Shown: one piece after another, positions 6,938-9,028 of the stretch
How the letters are laid out: every line of letters starts with the position of its first letter
Position numbering within the stretch: the stretch's first letter is position 1
DNA from: Frankiaceae bacterium
GTDB lineage: Bacteria; Actinomycetota; Actinomycetes; Frankiales; Frankiaceae
Assembly: GCA_030840885.1 (NCBI GenBank)
Contig: JAVEDQ010000450.1
Coordinates: 1-9,028, forward strand
Length of the DNA: 9,028 nt
Direction: 5' to 3'
Translations under genes and position numbers: made by a program
Notes under the pieces: model-generated
Told to the model about the DNA's origin: nothing
Database searches by the model: none
Seen by the model: the letters and a program-made list of their open reading frames with translations, nothing else

Positions 6938-7074
6938 GGGTCCACCGAAGCGCCCTGAAGCACGGCGTGTCGGTCGAGGACGCGATCCAGGCCGCAGAGT
7001 AGTCGCCCTGGATCGAGCCCCTGGACGATGCCGGCTCGCAAGAAGAACGGAAACGTCACGACCGGCGACGCTGA
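6934..7074 (+). pseudogene. Remnant of a toxin-like small gene, interrupted by an amber codon and truncated
   Basis: GTG 6934 overlaps the RHH stop in a GTGA arrangement typical of coupled toxin-antitoxin genes. It reads VRVHRSALKHGVSVEDAIQ then AAE, and meets TAG at 7000-7002; the same frame continues SPWIEPLDDAG before losing resemblance and stopping at 7072-7074. The H-x-S-x-x-KHGV-x-x-ED-x-x-x-A pattern followed by LDD is what I recall from small proteins of about 80-90 residues encoded after such RHH genes, where a long hydrophobic strand region (LGFDTSG...LELVV) should follow. That second half is absent in all three frames. A single G-to-A change of a TGG codon would explain the amber. 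Family assignment rests on memory of the pattern; a functional 22-residue peptide is unlikely but not excluded. Confidence 0.55.
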
Positions 7075-7295
7075 CCTCGGGCTACCAGCTGTTCGGCGGC
7101 GGCGGGAGTTTCAAGGCGACCGCGGGGCTGCGGCCTCAAGTCCGGGAGAGCCGGGCTCCCCAGACCCCTGGCCTGAATGTCCCGTGTGGCCGGGATGCAC
7201 GCGGCCGCAACGCTTGCCCAACACCCGGCGGCGTCGCCGAGCGCGTCGTTACGTTGCCAACCTGTAGATGTTTCCGTCCGCTACCGGAGATGCCC
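7075..7295. other. Intergenic stretch after the broken toxin
   Basis: About 220 nt with no convincing gene. One plus-strand frame is open from ATG 7028 to 7267, but its product is basic, low-complexity and matches nothing I recognise. A weak GGGAG/CTCCC hairpin (7144-7160) is the only folding element noticed. It must hold the promoter of the secreted protein, but no clear -35/-10 pair was found. Confidence 0.4.
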
Positions 7296-7892
7296 GTGAA
7301 GAAGCGCCTGCTTTCCCTCGTCCCCCTCGCCCTGCTCGGCGTGGGTGCGCTGGCCGCGCCGGCCAGCGCCGCCCCGCCGAATCAGCTGTCCAACACCCTC
7401 GGCCAGCTGTGGACCACCGTGCTCGAGACGCCGACACCGCAGAATGCGTTCGGCTCCGGCGACCCCGCGACCGGCTGCTGGAACCTCGGCGGCGCGCTGG
7501 CTCCGCTCGGCCCAAGTGGCGTCCCTGAATGCACGGTCAAGCCGGGCACCAAGCTGTTCGAGATCGGCAACACCGTCGAGTGCAGCACTTTCGAAGGCAA
7601 CGGCACGACCGAGGCCGAGCTTCGGAACTGCGCCCGCGCCGCCGACAAGTCCGCGCCGCCGGTCACCCTCGATGGGAGAACCGTTCCGCTGACCGAGACC
7701 ACCACGGGTCCGCTGCACATCACCCTGCCCGCGGACAACCTCTTCGGCCTACCGGCCGGCACTACCGGACTATCGGTCGGGGACGGCTGGGTCGCGCAGC
7801 TGCACCCGCTGACCCCGGGAACACACACAGTCGTCATCGGCAGTGGGCCGTCGGCCATCACAACCTTGATCCACGTCCAGCCGGGTGCCTGA
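7296..7892 (+). CDS. Secreted four-cysteine protein of unknown function
   Basis: A 198-residue exported protein. The N-terminus has a basic KKR, a hydrophobic core (LLSLVPLALLGVGALA) and a probable signal peptidase I site after APASA (residue 25). The mature part has exactly four cysteines: GCWNL (Cys61), PECTV (Cys79), VECSTF (Cys96) and RNCAR (Cys112), so two disulfides are plausible. The run CTVKPGTKLFEIGNTVECS and the later LPADNLFGLPAGT resemble a widespread actinobacterial family of secreted hypothetical proteins with CTVPAGKALFFP and ECST motifs; this one is short and divergent. I chose GTG 7296, which has GGAG six bases upstream; ATG 7290 is in frame but abuts the same GGAG. Role is unknown; no enzyme motif is seen. 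The signal peptide is the firmest part. Confidence 0.8.
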   Translation: MKKRLLSLVPLALLGVGALAAPASAAPPNQLSNTLGQLWTTVLETPTPQNAFGSGDPATGCWNLGGALAPLGPSGVPECTVKPGTKLFEIGNTVECSTFEGNGTTEAELRNCARAADKSAPPVTLDGRTVPLTETTTGPLHITLPADNLFGLPAGTTGLSVGDGWVAQLHPLTPGTHTVVIGSGPSAITTLIHVQPGA

Positions 7893-8256
7893 AACTTCTC
7901 GACTCTGACGCTGGGGCTCGGAAACGTCCACCAGCAGGTGCTGGGCGTCGGGCAGGGTGGCCGTCGAGCTTCTCGAGTTCGCGTGGAAGCTGATGCTGGC
8001 CGTGCTCACAGCCGGGACCCGCAGCGATCCTCCTGCTGCTGGCGGTGGCCGGCGCGGTGGCTGCCTCCGGAGCCCGCGGAAGCACGGCGCCCCCGAGCGA
8101 GCGGTGCCGGCCGCCCTCCCAGCTGCGGCCGAGACCCAACCGGTCCGACGGTCAAGCTGGTCGCCGGGGCAGCTCCGGCCCAGCGGTACGGCGACCTCGG
8201 TGCTGACCGTCGTGCTCGGGCAGGCTCGCCAGGGCGCGTCGAGGCGTCCGCGAACG

Positions 8257-8268
8257 GCACATATGTGC
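8257..8268. repeat. Perfect 12-bp palindrome GCACATATGTGC
   Basis: GCACATATGTGC is fully self-complementary and AT-cored in otherwise GC-rich DNA. It could be a dimeric regulator's binding site, but no start codon of a supported gene lies nearby, so it has no obvious target. A chance occurrence is possible. Confidence 0.4.
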
Positions 8269-8309
8269 GGGCAATCCATCGAGGACCGCCCACGCGTCCG
8301 GTCCGCGTT

Positions 8310-8339
8310 GTCGGTGGCGTTAGTCGGTGGCGTAGTCGG
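8310..8339 (+). repeat. Short near-tandem direct repeat GTCGGTGGCGT
   Basis: GTCGGTGGCGT occurs at 8310-8320 and 8323-8333, separated by TA, and a partial third copy (GTCGG) starts at 8335. The period is 13 then 12 bases. The most likely origin is replication slippage in non-coding DNA. Confidence 0.5.
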
Positions 8340-8344
8340 GTTAT

Positions 8345-8365
8345 CCGCACAGCCCGGTTGTGCGG
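8345..8365. terminator. Hairpin, possible terminator of the LGFP-repeat gene
   Basis: CCGCACA (8345-8351) and TGTGCGG (8359-8365) form a 7-bp stem with a 7-nt loop. It lies about 140 nt downstream of the stop of the minus-strand LGFP gene and is the best hairpin noticed on that side. No T run follows on either strand, and the distance is long, so its role is uncertain. Confidence 0.3.
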
Positions 8366-8506
8366 GTGCCCGGTTCCGACCCGACGTTGGTGCTCGTACT
8401 TCGGTTCGCCGGCGTCTGCGCCTCCGCGGGTGACCGCTGACCGAAAGCCGCACCGGAGATGGCCGGGCCGAAGGCACGGGCTCGGCTGATGCGGGCGGGT
8501 GGGCGG

Positions 8507-9028
8507 CTACCGGTAGGTGACGGTGGTCGCTCCGGTGCGCGCGTTCCAGCTGATGGTGCCGTGTTGAAAGGTGCTGGCTCGTCCTGCCGCGGTGGAGTAC
8601 TCGTCGGTGGTCGGGTAGCCCAGGCGGCCGCGTTCCCAGCCGAGGGAGGCCCACCTGGCCCGGATGGCACCCTGCACCGCACGGGCGCCGGTCCCCGGGG
8701 TCCAGTAGATGGAGCCGTAGGCGAGGTGGTTGAAGCGGCCGATGTCGTCGGGGGTGCCGAGTTCGTCGGTGGTCGGCAGGCCCAGCGCGTTGGCGAGGCC
8801 GGGGACGGCTGCGTAGTGGCCGCCGATCGCGCCGTGCATCTCATGGGCGCCGGTGGCTGCTGACCAGAAGATGGTGCCGGCCTCGTAGCTGACGGCCCGC
8901 CCACCGGTGGCCGGGTGTTCGGGACCGAGGGGCAGGCCGAGCAGCGGTGCGCCGAGCTGCGTGTAGTGGATGTCGATCGCGCTGGTCGTCGCGGGGGCGG
9001 AGTAGGCCACCTCGCCGTACAGCGGGGT
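8507..9028 (-). CDS. LGFP-repeat protein, C-terminal part (cell-surface type)
   Basis: The last 173 residues of a protein that enters from the right edge; its start is outside the window (GTG 9010 is internal, as the frame stays open to the edge). It contains LGFP repeats of about 52-54 residues: first from LGLPLGPE with GTIFWSAATGAHEMHGAI, second from LGLPTTDE with GSIYWTPGTGARAVQGAI, third from LGYPTTDE with GTISWNARTGATTV, ending six residues later. A first half-motif (AIDIHYTQLGAPLLG) precedes the array. LGFP repeats occur at the C-terminus of actinobacterial secreted proteins, often joined to amidase, esterase or peptidase domains, and are thought to attach to the cell envelope. The catalytic domain, if any, is not visible, so enzyme identity is unknown. 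It converges on the secreted-protein gene across a 614-nt spacer. Confidence 0.88.
   Translation of the reverse strand, partial: TPLYGEVAYSAPATTSAIDIHYTQLGAPLLGLPLGPEHPATGGRAVSYEAGTIFWSAATGAHEMHGAIGGHYAAVPGLANALGLPTTDELGTPDDIGRFNHLAYGSIYWTPGTGARAVQGAIRARWASLGWERGRLGYPTTDEYSTAAGRASTFQHGTISWNARTGATTVTYR
8510..8938 (-). repeat. LGFP repeat array (three units)
   Basis: Three in-frame protein repeats are encoded at roughly 8783-8938, 8621-8782 and 8510-8620 (the last shortened). Shared landmarks are G-L/Y-P near the start, an aromatic-containing G(T/S)I-x-W strand, TGA, and GAI in the first two units. Similarity is clear in protein but diverged in DNA, so this is an old domain array rather than a recent tandem duplication. 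Confidence 0.75.

Larger units (their letters stand above)
7893..8506. other. Gene-poor spacer between the secreted protein and the LGFP-repeat gene
   Basis: 614 nt lie between two convergent genes with no frame I can support as a gene. Longer open frames exist on both strands, but their products are Arg/Pro/Ser-rich, typical of random high-GC reading. Noticed inside: a hydrophobic ILLLLAVAGAVAAS-like run encoded at about 8029-8070 in a frame that stops soon after and has no good start, a 12-bp palindrome (8257-8268), near-tandem GTCGGTGGCGT repeats (8310-8339) and a hairpin (8345-8365). It may be decayed coding DNA. Confidence 0.45.

Noticed and set aside
7028..7267. 79-codon open frame after the broken toxin
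   Set aside because: It has no ribosome binding site, a basic low-complexity product and overlaps the toxin remnant; not supportable as a gene.
8435..8506. Weak GCCGA/TCGGC hairpin just downstream of the LGFP gene as its terminator
   Set aside because: The stem is only 5 bp with a long loop, which is expected by chance in such GC-rich DNA; the 8345-8365 hairpin is better though farther away.
7770..8654. 294-codon minus-strand frame spanning the spacer and parts of both flanking genes
   Set aside because: It overlaps the supported secreted-protein and LGFP frames, has Pro/Ser/Arg-rich low-complexity content and no recognisable motif.
1..9028. tRNA, rRNA, CRISPR array, transposase, integrase or attachment site
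   Set aside because: I looked for these while reading both strands and saw no cloverleaf, spaced repeat array, recombinase motif or flanking terminal repeats.

Overview
The window is high-GC DNA, rich in Asp/Ala/Arg-coding GC-ending codons. The gene content (RarA, a soluble bacterial P450, a FadD-type ligase, an ECF42-type sigma factor with a DGPF/YCII partner, and an LGFP-repeat surface protein) points to an actinobacterium. Several genes also seem to start leaderlessly from a TANNNT -10 box, a common actinobacterial arrangement. I cannot name the genus. No tRNA, rRNA, CRISPR array, integrase or transposase was seen.

Layout: (1) 1-209, minus: the start of rarA, cut by the window edge. It is divergent from (2) a plus-strand pair, a dienelactone-hydrolase-family enzyme (302-1075) and a cytochrome P450 (1098-2321), 22 nt apart and probably one transcript. 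(3) A 13-bp perfect inverted repeat (2328-2378) lies between the P450 and (4) the convergent acyl-CoA synthetase (2397-4043, minus), and probably terminates both. (5) Divergent from the synthetase is a plus-strand group: a YCII/DGPF protein (4274-4636), an ECF42-type sigma factor with a long C-terminal extension (4645-5868) and a MOSC-domain protein (5901-6647). A TGTC...CGTC element upstream suggests the sigma factor reads its own operon. (6) A small ribbon-helix-helix antitoxin-like gene (6704-6937) overlaps by GTGA the stump of its presumed toxin, which has an in-frame amber codon and no C-terminal half (6934-7074). (7) A secreted four-cysteine protein of unknown function (7296-7892). (8) About 610 bases with no convincing gene. 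(9) The C-terminal end of an LGFP-repeat protein (8507-9028, minus), cut by the right edge.

The first two thirds look like ordinary chromosomal metabolism and housekeeping: hydrolase, oxygenase and acyl-CoA ligase, then a self-contained sigma-factor regulon. The last third (6650-8510) looks accessory: a decayed toxin-antitoxin pair, poorly conserved spacer DNA and cell-surface or secreted proteins. No wholly new multi-gene system is evident. The points most worth a second look are the shared leaderless architecture, the sigma-factor promoter candidate, the broken toxin and the secreted protein.
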